Assembly (NCBI GenBank): GCA_013399015.1
Contig: VWZX01001940.1
Location: 354,193-418,192, forward strand
Source of the DNA: Galbula dea
Lineage: Eukaryota > Chordata > Aves > Piciformes > Galbulidae
DNA: 64,000 bases
Direction: 5' to 3'
Under the pieces are notes generated by a model that did not search any database, was not told the DNA's origin, and saw only the letters and a program-made list of their open reading frames with translations. Positions 26,043 through 37,881 of the stretch are shown piece after piece. How positions within the stretch are numbered: the stretch's first letter is position 1; the number at the start of each line of letters is the position of its first letter. The position numbers and the translations under genes are program-made.

Positions 26043-26836
26043 GAATCACAGAATCACAGAATATTAGGAGTTGGAAGGGACCTTGAAAGATCATCTAGTC
26101 CAACGCCTCTGACACAGCAGGATTCCCTAGACCAGGTCACACAGAAGCAAGTCCAGACAGGTTTTGAATATCTCCATAGAAGGAAACTCTACAAGCTCTC
26201 TGGGCAGTCTGTTCCAGTGCTCTGGCACCCTCACTGGGAAAAAATTTCTATGTGTATTCACACAGAATCTCCTGTGCTTCAGATTACAACCATTGCCCCT
26301 TGTCCTGTCACTGGGCTTCACTGAGAAGAGCCTGATATCCCATCTTCCCGACACTCACTCTTCACATATTTAAAAGCATAGATAAGGTCACCCCTTAGTC
26401 TCCTCTTTTCCAAGCTAAAGAGCCCCAGCTCCCTCAGCCGTTCCTCATAAGGAAGATGTTCCAGCCCCTTCACCATCTTTGTGGCTCTGTGCTGGACTCT
26501 TTCAAGCAGTTCCCTATCCTTCTTCAACTGAGGGGCCCAGAACTGGACACAATATTCCAGACACAGCCTCACCAGGGTAGAGTAAAGAGGAAGAAGAACC
26601 TCTCTTGACCTACTAACCACACCCTTTCTAATCCACCCCAGAATCTCATTGGCCCTCCTGGCCACAAGACCACACTGCTGGCTCATGATCATCCTTCCAT
26701 CTACCAGGACCCTCAGACCCCTTTCCCCTTCACTGTTCTCCAACAGCTCAGCCCCCAATCTATACTCATGCATGGGGTTGGTCTTTCCCAGGTGTAAGAC
26801 TCGACACTTGGCCTTATTGAATCTTATTGTCCTGAA
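26043..26836 (-). mobile_element. CR1 LINE, 5'-truncated, longest copy of the CACAGAAT subfamily here
   Basis: CACAGAATCACAGAATATT starts the minus-strand 3' end. The 3' UTR is followed by the ORF2 C-terminus (minus frame 26773-26318, 151 residues: HEYRLGAELLENSEGERGLRVLVD, MSQQCGLVARRANEILGWIRKG, LYSTLVRLCLEYCVQFWAPQ, HLPYEERLRELGLFS, RRLRGDLIYAFKYVKSE). This frame is uninterrupted over that length, consistent with a fairly young insertion. The catalytic RT core lies beyond the 5' truncation near 26836. Confidence 0.94.
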
Positions 26837-29316
26837 CAGAAAAAAATGGTGATTTTATTCTCAGGTAGCAATTATCTTCCTCAAATCTCAGATGTCTCTG
26901 ACACAGCTCATTAACATGACATGCCTACCAGTTTCACTCTTTCACCCAGTCAAACCTTTTCTCTTTTCCCTGAAGAGTTTTTCTGCTTAGCACAGCTATT
27001 CACAATTCTTGCCAGCTCACTATGGGTCTTTCACACCACACCAGCGCTGCAAGAAGAGTTTTGCTGTGTCCATGTGCATGCAGCTTCACACATGTGCCTT
27101 TTTCTTTCTGTGTTAATTATTTAGATACAGGAGACCTGAAACTCCATCACAACAGACTTTGGATTAAGGTTGATTTAGGTCACTAAGCAGCAGTAATGGG
27201 ATATATGTTCTTCAGAAGCCCTCCAAAGTTTCCTGATGTGTTGTATTTAATGAGGGGTAGTAATTAACCATAAACAACCTGGTAATTACTAACTTGCCAT
27301 TGTTTATGAGACTGTAACTTCAGCTTTTACATTGTGAACACCAATTAAAAGATACAAATAAAAATTAATTTATATGATGAAAAAAGTAAGTATAATGACT
27401 ATCACAATCTTTATTACTATATTAGCAACTTTCAGTAAAAATTAAGTTTGAAGAAAACTGACACTGTTGGTGCACTCAATTTTTAATTCATAGCAGTAAT
27501 TGCTGGGATGAGTTTCAAATGTAGGTAACTTTTATAAAGCAAATTTCCCCTTTGTTAAGTCTTTTAAGTTTTCACTTTTGAAATCTATCAGTTTGGATTT
27601 TGACCTTCATCACTCTGTCCACTCTTCCATCCTAAAAGCTGTTAAATCACTATTATTTCTAAGAGATTTTTTTTTTCTTTTCCCTCACACAATCCTTTCT
27701 TACTTCCTTCTCAAGTTTTGGTAATGGTAAGCATTGCATGTCATAGTAAGAGCTTCCAAGTTGAGAAAATCTACTTGGAATCTTGGTTGGTTGGTTTTCT
27801 TGGTTTTTGGTTTTGTTTTTTCACAATCAGAGCTATTTTAACATTCACCTCAATATCTATTTCATCTGAGTTTCCATTGAGGTTCTACCCTCTTTGTGCA
27901 GTGATGGGGAATTCAGAGGCTGACCAGAAGAGTTCTGATTCTGAAAGTACATGGTATCAAAGAATTGTTTAATATGACTACTACAACAGTTTTATTTCAC
28001 ATGTAGTATAAGCCTTATGACTTACTTTTTGCTGCCTGGTCTTGCTGTTCCTTTTCCTATGTTCTTTCCTTGCAGGACTACAGATTGCAAGTGTTTACCT
28101 TGATTCTAAGTGTGAGTGTGTTTATTTCTATGTATTCTTCTTGCTGGAAGTATAATAGGAAAATCAGCTTCTGAGTTCAGCTATGCCCAATATGTTTCTG
28201 ACACTGTTTGATTCACTGGTTGGGGTTTTTTTAAACATAATTTGACATTGACTGTGTTCCCAAAGACAAGAAAAAAAAATCACTGACATTTAGAAATTGT
28301 TCCCTGTTACACAATAATGTTCTTTCTCATCAGAGAAAATAAACAAGACACAGGTTGTCAAATAGATATTCTAAAATGCCATTCAGAATTTTCATTCCAA
28401 CTTTACTTACTCCTATCTTGAAACTAACTATTAGCTCCATTGAAGTCAGTGTTGAACTCCCTTCCTATAAGGTCAGCCACAAAACATTTTGTGGTTGGCT
28501 TACACCTCTTAATGTCTTTTCTAAATATCTGCCTCACCAAGTGCTGTTATCCTGTCACAGAGGCTCTCTAGGACTAACCACAGTTAACTACACACTTCCA
28601 GTCAGAGAAGAGGATTGAAAATCCTCTTTTGTAGTATCTTCCTCAGGAGTATAAGATCTTCTACATGCTTGCATCTTTGTTTTGGTTTTGTTTCTTTTTG
28701 TAGGTGGAAAGAAATTTAAAAATTAAAACCATGCCTTAGACATGAACACTGGAAGTGAGATCTAGTATCTGTAAACTTTCTGTAACAGTACTTCAGCAAA
28801 ATATAAAAATTTTGAAAAAATTCCTATATCCTCACTTAGGTAGCTTTTCAAAAGGATGTTATGAAAAGACTTCATTTTAGTCTATAAAGATTGACTAAGA
28901 GCATCTATGAGAGTAGCTGGGTATTTTGTTAAGCACTGAAAGCAATAGCTGATAACTGAACCCAATGAAATTCAGACAGGAAGCAAATTTTCTTTCTATG
29001 AAGGGAGCAATGTCATTCAAAAATTTTGCTTGAATTTTTTTTTCTTTGGAGCCCTGATGAGAGGCAGTAAATCCAGGCTTGTCTGTTTTTTCAAGTGTAT
29101 CTACAGGTTTAATAAACCCGTTATATCTTCCTACAAGCCCTGCTTCTTTTGTCAATATTCAGATGTCTTCCTAAAATATACATTACATTTCATCCAAAAA
29201 TGACAGCTTCCTTTCATAAACCATTGAGCAAAGTACTATGGATTTGGTAATGATTACCCAACCATGACCTCAAGAGTCCCTCTGAGCTTGATTTTTGTTA
29301 ATTACATGTGTAATAC

Positions 29317-29317
<1 letters not shown>

Positions 29318-29354
<37 letters not shown>
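29318..29354. repeat. A37 homopolymer
   Basis: There are 37 consecutive A residues, then GAG and another short A run. No retrogene-like sequence precedes it and CR1 does not leave poly-A tails, so it is best read as a mononucleotide microsatellite. Its length is the least reliable base count in the window. Confidence 0.85.
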
Positions 29355-29363
<9 letters not shown>

Positions 29364-31557
29364 GAACATATTGGCCCCCAAACCTCTTAATGATAGTAAG
29401 AAAAGCAAGAGTGAGGGGATCTGATTTCCCTGTCTATCGGAAAAAAATTACACAGGTTTTTTTTCCTTATGTAGCTTTCATTATGAGAATTCCTATATGT
29501 CAAACACAGCTAATGGCCTGTCTCTCCATTCTTTGTGAAACAGGATTTATAAAATCTAAGAAAGTGAGTCCGGATTTCCACAAAAATATACAGTGCTCCT
29601 TAAGTTTTTAAAACCATAACTTTGAAAATTAAAATCCTAATATTTGTAATTTGTTTGAAAATTGTAAATAAAAAGCAAATTTCCATGTTATCTTCATGCC
29701 CTTCAAATGTTAGGCATTTGTACAAAAGGAACTAGAGGTGAAAATTAGCTGAGAATCTCCATGTGTTCTATCGTATTTTTCAAATATTTCACCTTCTGGT
29801 TTGGGATGAAAACCCCAGCATTCAAAATTTAAAGATCAAGTTTTCAGATATATCTCACAGCTGCAGATTAAAACTGTCAAGAATCCATGAGGTAAACTCC
29901 TATTGTCCCAGAAATGGAGGTACAGAAGTTCATGACACTGCCATAATAGTAAATTTAGGAATATTAGAATTTAGGCTCTAGGACCTGTTCCAAAACTGCT
30001 TCTAAAGCAAGGACTTAGAGATTCCCTAAAACAGTCGCAAATAGCATGGCAGCCACAATTATGTTGAACTCTTTTGCATTGAAATGTCAGGGAAGACAGT
30101 ATATCAACAACTGCCAAGCCATTCAGTAAAGCTTAAAGACAGTGTTGGAGGATGGATCTTGCAACTGCATTCAGTGGGATGAACAGTGATTGCTTGCAAA
30201 GAAAGGATAATCAAGAGTTAACAGCAAAGGTGCAAAATTATTCCCAATTTGATGCATAGCTGAATCCTGAGGAGTTGACAGTAAAAGTCAAGACCCTACT
30301 GCATTGGATTTGTTAGTACAGTCTCCAGAGTTTAAACTGGATCCCTTGAACACTGAGCTAGCAATAAACAGGACTTTTGTTCAAGCCCTAATACAAACAT
30401 CAGTTTTAATATTAGTCTAAAGAACAGCTAACAACTCATGGACCCCAGAACTGCTGGAATTGTAGCCTTAACAGCAGAAACTAAGCAATTTGGTCTCTTC
30501 CATAGTTTTGACAGGCTTGTATGGAGAATCTTTCAGTGGACGTATTAATATTAATATTAGATCAGGATGAAACACAGAGTGAATATTGAGGCTACAGGGA
30601 GGTTTGCATTTAAAATTGCAGTTTGGGCAGCAGATGCTGTCTTCATCCTTCTAAACCTCTGAGGCCAGGACGGGATGTGCTGACAGCCTCTTACTGGGAG
30701 CTGTTTGGTGACATTTCCTGACTGGGTGTTTGACAGCAGTTGACTATTAGGAATAGAGGCAGAATTGCCTTTAAGAGTAGGCACATACTGACACACAATT
30801 GTATGAAAATCCCAGTTCATCATTATACAGTAGCCAGACCACAAAACTGGCTTTTGCAGGTAGTGAAAGGTAATCAGTGGTTCAGTGTTTGTTCCTAAAA
30901 GAGTCACTGAGGTTATAGTCAGTATTGTGGGAGCAAAAGAAATAGAATACTTCTTTTGCAAAGTCAGCAGAGACTAAATTAAGGACTGTGGTTGGACATT
31001 GTGAAGGCTTTATTGTGGGCTACATTTCAAGGTGTAGCTATGATAGCAGGTTACTATTGAGAATATGTTAAAGGTTGAAAATAGCTTACAGTTTGGGGAG
31101 AAAGACTTTGATATATTGATGCATTCTGTAAAGTCTGCAAGATTAATCTGGATATTAAAGTCACAAAATACCTTAAACTTGAGAGGCTAGGGATAGGGTC
31201 ACTATTGGCCTAGATTAAGATTAGGTATAGAGATCCAGTCATCAGGAGAAGGAGGTATTTTTTCATTTCCAAATTCTGTAAGGCCTATAGGAATATCAAA
31301 AGATAATTTCTCCAAATTGAAAAATTAAACATTTATGAATCACCACATTACAACCGAGTATAGAGGTAAAATTAGGCCTAGAGCTATGCGTGATTGAAGA
31401 GCTCAGATTAATGTCTTCACAGGGTTTAAGATACATGAGTGAATACATCCCACCATAATATGTCACATTACTCTTTCTTAGATCTCTCTGGCATGTATAT
31501 AATTATATTAAAATTGTAAACACACTGTGGAAAAGAAGAAAAATCTCACCGTTATGC

Positions 31558-31590
31558 ATGTGTGTGTGTATATATATATATGTGCATATA
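31558..31590. repeat. GT/TA compound microsatellite
   Basis: A short (GT)n run passes into (TA)n and then TGCATATATA. Confidence 0.75.
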
Positions 31591-33639
31591 TAAGTCTATA
31601 GTAAATCAAGTGCACCAGAGCTGATGGAAAAATCATGTCTCAGAATGAGGAAAGAAAATTCAGAAAACGTGAATTCAACATATGTTAAATGTCTCACAGT
31701 TTCTTTACTGACTTCACTCAACACATATTCCTGAGCTTGCCTTTCTTTACAGCTTTGCAATTTAGTTTTACATATTTTATGTTTGACACTTCATGTAAGA
31801 CAAAAATCACACTCCAAGACTTACAGTAATACCAATGTAAACTGAATATAGAAGCACTGAGAAAAGCTAAGTTACTCTGGACACGTACCAATTCCCCTGA
31901 GATCAGAATATATCCCACTCTCTTGGAACAGAGTTATGAGAAAGTCTGAGCTGAGATTAACCTCACGTACATGTAACTGTTTAATCTTCTGCATGCATTC
32001 TTCCTAAATCTTGTGTATTCTGACAGATCCATTAACCAGCTGTTTTGCAGTGATGTCACTGGTAATAAAAAGCGGTACAGTTCCAAATATGTTCTCCTCT
32101 TTTATGGCAATAGGTTACCTATTATCATTCAGAGATATTTTTTTCTGAGATAGAAAATGAGATACAGAGCATTATGTTAAGTTTTTGGTAGTTTTGAATA
32201 TTTAAATAGGAGCTATCTGTTTGTCTATTATCTTCCAAATTTAAAATAACTTCTTAGTATGTGCTCGAGACAGTGTTGTTTGGATGTGTTTGGAATTGTG
32301 ATTCTCAACTGAAATTTGGATGAATTTTACTACTATTGTTTATTAATCTAAAAAGTTTTTGAGGGGTCATTATTGTCATTTTCTTGATTAAATCTACTTT
32401 GTCATTTAAACTGATGAACAAACCCAATAATTTAAATGTCTAGCTACAAAACTGAAATGATGTTTAGTGAAGGCAAATAGTTTTAATTTAACAAATAAAA
32501 GGAAATATAATTATTGAAGTGGCTTAAAAATTCATATAACTGATATATGTCCAGGAATTAGCTTTATTGGACAGCATGAACATTAATACAATGAAGATTG
32601 CAATTCACAACATTAACTATTTGAAAACAGTACTCTATAGTACATCTTAAAAAGTCTAAATAACCACTTACAGTGCTAAGAGCCGAGTGTGTGGCTGTAT
32701 GCCACAATCCCTCAGTGTCTCTGCTACAGCCTTGAAGAGGCACAGATGCCAAGAAGTACAGTATTAACTACAAAAGCAAAATATTCATCTGTTAACCTCA
32801 GAACCTTCTTAGTAATTAAAAAATCTGATAAAAATACTACACTTCTTTTGTCTGTAAGGTAAGTTTCTGGTGCATTAAATTAGCATTGAAAATCACGTTT
32901 TTATCAATTGACTTTGATACAGTGCAAAGTATACTGTGGTTACTTGAGTGCTTGTTTACTTGAAAAACATTAAAAGACATCTATGTTAAGACAAAATGTA
33001 AATAAGCACATTTATTAATACCAGCTAGAATAGATGCTAGAGACACAGATGAACGATTACATCAAGATTACCTCATAGAAATCTCTCCCCTCTCTCTCAC
33101 TTCAGTTGATTTGCTTCCTACATCTTACAAGATGGCAGTCACAATTTCAGTTTTGTGCTATATGCTGCATTTCTATTTGGTGACTGATAAAAGCACCCAT
33201 CCATGACAAAGAATGTCCTTTCTCTCACAGAACACATTTCATGACTTAGCCCTCAGGGGCTACCTTCAGATATTCATCTTGGATGAGCTTAGCTCATTTA
33301 ACCTGTTCTCCTTTCAGTTCTTCTGTGGAGTTCAGGCAGATTTAATGTCTTATCTCAAAGTTCATTTTATTCACTTTCATCTAAAGGTTCCTCTGGCTGC
33401 ACTTCTTAATTAAATCTTCTGTATTAAAACATGTACTGGTCTTCTTCAGGTATACAAATGACACCCTAGACTTGGTATGATCTCCTGTGATTTGCTAAAA
33501 AATTCATTGACTTAATAGAAGTTAAAACTCTTCCTGAAAGAGTCCCGAGTGCATCTTCTGTTCCATGAGTTAAGTTAAAGTAAATTAAGGTAAATTAAAA
33601 TGAGGCCAAGGTCAGATCCTTCACTGACAAGAACTACAG

Positions 33640-34060
33640 GGAAGTGAGCTAGAAGCAGGAGCCTTAACTTCTGTTTCCCTGGGAGTTGCTTGTAGAGACT
33701 CTACAGCTTGGTCCTCACCTGAGCTACATCACAGCTGTGACAGCTACATCTGTACCTTGTTGTCTACCTCCCTGGACATGACTTTCTGGTGTGACCTTGA
33801 CTCATCACAATAGATATGCTGGATGATCACTGGCCTGAGACTGGCCCTGATGCTGTTTTCCAGACCTGATTCTGACCTTAATTTTCCTGTTCAACATCCT
33901 AACTCCTTGCGGGTGAGGTCGCTGTTCCTGCTGCCTTGCTGCCATCCATCCTTATTCCTAACTCCCCTTACTTCATGGCACAGACTGCTCTTGGGACTCC
34001 CTGCTGTGCCCCTGTTCTTGGTGATTCATTGGCATGTTTCACTGTGAATTGTGTTTGTTC
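33640..34060. other. C-rich island, unclassified possible old retroelement
   Basis: Composition shifts from AT-rich to about half G+C, with repeated CTGACC / CCTGA-type words (GGTGTGACCTTGACTCATC, GAGACTGGCCCTGATGCTG, CAGACCTGATTCTGACC). The wording is reminiscent of reptile/bird interspersed repeats, but I cannot name the family. The two overlapping plus frames (33823-34047, 33936-34133) show no recognised domain. Confidence 0.3.
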
Positions 34061-34222
34061 TACAAGAATCTGTGAACTATTACATTTGATAGAGACTACA
34101 GAAGCAAATATTTCAACATTATTTCTTAATTAAGAGCAGACATTGCTTTTTCTTCTTTGTGGATTCAGTGTGTTTGAAATTGCCTAGCTCTCACTTCTTT
34201 TACTATAACAACAACCATTATT

Positions 34223-34453
34223 AGAATCACAGAACCATATAATGGGTTTGGGTTGAAAAAGACCTTTCAGATCATCAAGTCCAACCCTTAACCAGCACTG
34301 GCAGGTCACTACTAAACCATGTCCCTCAGCACCACATCTCCATGGCTTCTCAACCTGTTCAGGGGTGGTAACTTCACCTCTGCCCAGGACAGGCTGGGCC
34401 AGAGCTTGACAACCCTTTAGGGGAAGAAACTTCCTAATGTCCAACCTAAACCT
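34223..34453 (-). mobile_element. CR1 LINE fragment, older subfamily
   Basis: AGAATCACAGAACCATATAA, a GGGTTTGGGTTGAAAAAGACC variant, then CATCAAGTCCAACCCTTAACC and CCATGTCCCTCAGCACCACA mark a chicken-type CR1 3' UTR on the minus strand. It is more diverged than the 26043-type copies. It ends around AACCTAAACCTGATGG. Confidence 0.9.
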
Positions 34454-36320
34454 GATGGTGCTCTGTAAGGGTTTGTCTGCAGCAATGACTCCTCTTGTTG
34501 ATCATTGAGCTGCAAAGGGAGTTCTCACCAACCTGAAGGCTCCACCTAATCCCTTTGCAGCCAATGTAAACCCGAGTCAAAACAGTGCCCAGTGTAATTC
34601 CACTACCTTCAAAAGAGAAAAATTACTTCCTTAAAAAGTACAACAAAGAGCATTCTCCATAACAGCACCTAAGCACCAGTTTGCGTTTGGTCCTTAAATA
34701 TCTGTTCAACCATTACTTCATAGAGGGAGCTTTACTGCCTGTAAAACACAAGTGTCATACAAACACGTATAATTATTTCTACCTTTTGATATAAGAATAT
34801 GTGCTGTTTCGTGTAGTAGAGTAACTAGTAATGCATGAAGTTTATCCCAGCTCACAGTATCTAAACATTTTGAACAGAAGTAAGAGGGATGTTATAGACC
34901 ATGTTTACAAAAAGATGTTAGCCTAGATTTGCAACTAACCTCAGTGATGTACATAATGCTATTCATGTTAGCCTGAGGACAACATAGTGCAGGAGTAGAG
35001 AGTACAATGACACAGTGGGGAATAGCATAGATTAAAATAGCAAATGAGGGGAGAATTTTCAAAAATTACAGAACTAGCAGAATGCATAAAAATAAGAATG
35101 CTTGAAAATCAAAGGAGAAATAAGTAATTTTCATGAAGGAAAATAGTTTTAACACAGAAAAGCTTGATTATCGTTACCACCAATATCTGGAAGAGCTGCA
35201 AAGGGACAATTTAATAATTTATTATTACAAAACTCTGTTCAGCTGCCTAGTCTACTCTGCAGTGAGTGCAAATGTGTTTCACAAGGATACAGTTGTAATT
35301 CCATATTTGATATAAAGTCTTCTAATAAGGTCTCTTTCTAATTACAGTATTTATAAAATGGGAAAAGAAAACATTTAGAATAGCTTTCCTTCTTGCTGTG
35401 TGCTCACACTTATGAGACAGTAAAGTTAAACTGTAAAACTCCATGTACATAAGAAGTTTAAATATTGAGAGATAATATATCCCAGCTTATAATAACTTTC
35501 ATCATAGTTCCTGACAATTATTACAGAAAAAAATCTGTATTTTCCCACTTTTGTTACTTTTATCTTTTTAACAATAATTCCCAAGATTTATTGTCCTATT
35601 TTTTCCCCAAAACAACTTTACAGAAGCAAGTAAAAGATAAGTGTTTCTGTTCCAGCTCTGCTGTGTGCACTTAAATACACATCTACAAATAAGTGAATAC
35701 ATCTATTTATTCATGGGTCATATCTATGATACTGTCACTAATGAATAAGATAATCACTGATTTCTTGACATCTAGACTAAGATTTCATGTTACAAAACAC
35801 CTTATGGATTCTTAGATGTATTTATAAGTACTTCTGAGAGGAATTCTTTTTGCTTTCAGTAGTTCTGCTTCTTCAGATTAAATATATCTTAAAGAGATTT
35901 GCAGGGCTCAGCTGTACAAGCAGCTAAAAGTTCTACTTACCAGAAAAAGGGCTTTTATATTTTGGCAATTCCTTGCCTATCTATGTGTAAAATATCTGTC
36001 ACTTTTAATGACATAATATTTTACCGAAGACACTCGGATACTGTGTGTGTCACCAGGTTTGTGGCATGCATTCAGGACACTACAATTCCTTTCCTGATGG
36101 CTGGCAGCTCTGCCTCTGCTGCTGGACACAGGAGAGACTAAGCATGAGAGAGGTTTGGCCTTAGGCCATCTCAGCATCCACTAATTTTTGCAGATAATTA
36201 AACAGAAAAAAACCTGGATATTTCTCATCTACACAACACAGAAGGGAAGCTGTAGTTAGGCATGACCCAGGCACCTTCTGTTCTTAAATAGCATACTATA
36301 TCATTTAAAAACTGATTTAG
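34454..36320. other. Unique sequence, no gene
   Basis: No repeat or coding feature was recognised. Open frames are short and AT-rich. Confidence 0.5.
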
Positions 36321-36392
36321 AATGAGGTGGTCTAGTGGTTAGGATTTGGCACTTTCACCACTGGGACCCTGGTTCAATTCACGGTCAAGGAA
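36321..36392 (+). pseudogene. tRNA-Glu(TTC)-like pseudogene head
   Basis: The D-arm and T-arm are well preserved (TCTAGTGGTTAGGAT, GGTTCAATTC). The 5' acceptor strand AATGAGG does not pair with TCAAGGA, and the anticodon stem has C-A and A-C mismatches. No intron and no gap relative to the canonical 72-nt length. It forms the 5' part of the SINE-like element. Confidence 0.75.
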
Positions 36393-36496
36393 GCTTTGTT
36401 GTAACCTAGTCTTAGGGTATCCATCTCTGGCAGGGGGGTTGGACTAGATGATCTTTTGAAGTCCCTTCCAACTACTAACATACTGTAATTCTGTGA
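36321..36496 (+). mobile_element. Chimeric tRNA-Glu/CR1 SINE-like element
   Basis: The first 72 bases (36321-36392) align without gaps to vertebrate tRNA-Glu(TTC) as I remember it, at roughly four fifths identity. The pol III A box TGGTCTAGTGG (36328-36338) is intact, the anticodon loop CTTTCAC gives anticodon TTC, and the B box is GGTTCAATTCA (36371-36381). The first five bases and the anticodon stem are degraded, so it cannot be a working tRNA. About two bases later, TTTGTTGTAACCTAGTCTTAGG starts an alignment to the last ~100 bp of the CR1 at 6541-7080, ending GGGGTTGGACTAGATGATC and ATTCTGTGA. Inference: a SINE in which a tRNA head supplies the promoter and a CR1 tail recruits the CR1 reverse transcriptase, like the passerine TguSINE1 design (tRNA-Ile plus CR1), but with a tRNA-Glu head. 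A single template-switch chimera is the alternative. Confidence 0.75.
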
Positions 36497-37841
36497 TACT
36501 GTCTTCAACAAGGTGAAGCAAAATGATGGAAAACATATTAGATGTGTATAGTGTCCAGGATGAAAGTTATATATGTTTTTTTTAACACATGGTTCCTCAA
36601 ACCGAGGCTTAAATACGAAAAAAAAAAAGGAAATGAAAACAGTACAAATAGCTCTTTGAAGGTTACTTTTGTATATGCTTCAGAAAAACATAGAATGGAA
36701 AAAAAATAAAAATAACTCGCTGCCACACAGTGTTAAATCTGACACTTCAAAACAGTAGGTTCTTTTATCCCTGGGGACATAAACAGAACTTTTGAAAACT
36801 ACAGTAGGGAAATTTTATGGTATAGTCTTAACGTCTAGGAAGGAACCTCAGCTGTCAGCCATCAGGTTCTGAATTAGGCAAGCGGCTTCCTACAGCAAGA
36901 AAGCTCCTGCCTATTTGGCAACACTTTAGAGGTATTCTTTCTTCAATGTCTTAGCTTGTATTAGGGGTTTTCTTCAAGAGGTTAATAAAGTGAGATGTAA
37001 TTTTGAAACTTTTGGATAGAAAACAAATTCAATGTATAGTTTCATTTCAGTTTAGTCTAGATTCTCATTTCCTATGTACCTCTTCTTGTCTACCAGTTTC
37101 TACCTTTTATCTTTTGAAAAGGTAGGTGAATTTTAAAAAAATATTTCAGCCTAAATTCCTACAGATGTCATGAAAATTGCTGTATGCTGACTGGAGGAGA
37201 AAGGCACAAAATATCTCATTTGTGACAAAACCTTCAGCATAATTGTACGGTATTATTATTATTATTGCAAATACATGAGCATTTGCAAAAGACAGAGACA
37301 AATTGCAGAGTAATTGAAAATATTAAAGCTTCTTCATTATGGGTGAATGCAAATAGAAAGAACAGAATCAATTAAACAAAGGTTCACAGGTTGCATCGTT
37401 CATGAAAAGACTTGTATGTATGTAAATTCACTTGAAATTATATTTTCTCTTTTTTTTCATATCAGTTTAGATGAATGCATGAATTGCACAATGAGATTTG
37501 CAAATCAATACAGAAGCAAGCAAGTAAATTGGAGATAACATCTGCATCTCAGTTACACAACTGGTGGCTCAGTAGAATTAAAAAAGTAAGCAAACTTTAA
37601 ACTAGCTGGCCCAGTTACCACAAGTCATGTAGAAATATGATCACAGAACACACTGCGGGCTAACTTGCTCCAATTCTCTATGTCATTGTAAATTAGGAGT
37701 AGCTCTAGAAACTGAATGACTATAAAATGGGTTGGTCAAACACACATACCATGGTCTGTCCAGCATTTCTTTGGAGTCTTTGCAGTAGATACTTTCTGAA
37801 TAAAATTTGCAAGCAAGGAAACCCAGGTCTTTCATTATCTT
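36497..37841. other. Unique sequence, no gene
   Basis: A short (TTA)n run lies near 37250-37267. Nothing else was recognised. Confidence 0.5.
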
Positions 37842-37881
37842 TCACAGAATCACAGAATTATTAAGGTTGGAAGAGACCTCT
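37842..37881 (-). mobile_element. Very short CR1 3' tip
   Basis: TTCACAGAATCACAGAATTA and TTAAGGTTGGAAGAGACCTC make about 40 bp of CR1 terminus, then unrelated sequence. It is either an extreme 5' truncation or a deletion remnant. Confidence 0.8.

Larger units (their letters stand above)
26837..34222. other. Long unique stretch, no gene
   Basis: No CR1 is recognised for more than 7 kb. Contains an A37 homopolymer (29318-29354), a GT/TA microsatellite (about 31558-31590) and a C-rich island at 33640-34060. Open frames such as 30961-30557 (minus, 134 residues) have no domain or homology I recognise and chance-like composition. Confidence 0.5.

Noticed and set aside
29318..29354. A37 run as the tail of a processed retrogene
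   Set aside because: No gene-like sequence precedes it, and CR1 does not mobilise poly-A transcripts efficiently. It is better read as a mononucleotide microsatellite.
29264..29611. 115-residue plus frame through the poly-A as a gene
   Set aside because: Its openness depends on a poly-Lys stretch encoded by the A37 run.
30557..30961. 134-residue minus-strand frame as a gene
   Set aside because: No recognisable domain and no exon signals. The length is unremarkable for a 64-kb six-frame search.
36321..36392. Functional tRNA-Glu gene
   Set aside because: The acceptor strands (AATGAGG and TCAAGGA) do not pair, the anticodon stem has mismatches, and CR1 sequence follows immediately. It is a pseudogene head.
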